This document shows, in pieces, positions 5,593 to 5,613 of a stretch of 5,613 nt of DNA. The stretch spans positions 1 through 5,613 of the forward strand of contig JADFQR010000100.1 in the NCBI GenBank assembly GCA_022561735.1, in the 5' to 3' direction. The notes below the pieces were generated by a model. That model saw only the letters and a list, made by a program, of their open reading frames with translations, was not told where the DNA came from and did not search any database. A program made the translations under genes and the position numbers. Position 1 is the stretch's first letter, and every line of letters starts with the position of its first letter. The DNA comes from Chloroflexota bacterium (GTDB lineage: Bacteria > Chloroflexota > Dehalococcoidia > UBA1151).

Positions 5593-5603
5593 ATCACCTC
5601 CTT
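5593..5603 (-). promoter_or_regulatory. Full-length Shine-Dalgarno sequence of cbiZ
   Basis: On the minus strand this reads AAGGAGGTGAT, an 11-base match to the complement of the usual bacterial 16S rRNA 3' end, six bases before the cbiZ ATG. It fixes the start and predicts strong initiation. An out-of-frame ATG overlaps its end and would encode only MLECGT before a stop at the beginning of cbiZ. The window ends 10 bases further upstream, so no promoter or cobalamin riboswitch can be judged. Confidence 0.8.
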
Positions 5604-5613
5604 ATCACTCTTC

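Noticed and set aside
1..5613. CRISPR arrays, tRNA or rRNA genes, insertion sequences, phage or defence genes
   Set aside because: Reading both strands, I found no regularly spaced repeats, tRNA-like cloverleaf sequences, transposase motifs or terminal inverted repeats with target duplications.

Overview
The window reads as GC-rich bacterial chromosomal DNA. My best guess is Chloroflexota, possibly a Dehalococcoidia-like lineage. This rests only on the gene combination and the general look of the proteins (a tight aroC-aroK-aroB run, a CbiZ-type cobinamide amidohydrolase, a stand-alone degenerate receiver), and no rRNA or other marker confirms it. Ribosome binding sites match the usual 16S 3' end, including an 11-base match before the last gene.

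Left part (about 250-3610, minus strand): a compact aromatic amino acid operon read right to left. Its order is aroC (chorismate synthase), aroK (shikimate kinase), aroB (3-dehydroquinate synthase), then a 93-residue protein I do not recognise. aroC and aroK are one base apart (TGA A ATG), and aroK and aroB share one base (TAGTG). The unknown gene follows 35 bases after aroB behind its own good ribosome binding site. The three enzymes carry out steps 2, 5 and 7 of the shikimate pathway. The other steps must be encoded elsewhere. The AroK lid is enlarged and arginine-rich, and AroC has a polar C-terminal tail.

Middle (about 3610-4830, plus strand): a divergent 265-base gap, then a 115-residue protein that looks all-beta and has no export signal. 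Next comes a 240-base gap with a 12-bp inverted repeat and a 16-bp perfect palindrome. After it lies a 122-residue CheY-like protein whose acidic pocket is lost while the Asp and Lys positions remain. This gene is clearly lower in GC (about 52% by hand count) than aroC (about 69% over three sampled lines).

Right end (4885-5586, minus strand): cbiZ, a cobinamide-salvage amidohydrolase, converging on the receiver gene.

I do not see a convincing new multi-gene system. The items most worth a second look are the degenerate receiver, the AroK lid, the two unrecognised small proteins, and the symmetrical sequences between 4221 and 4460.
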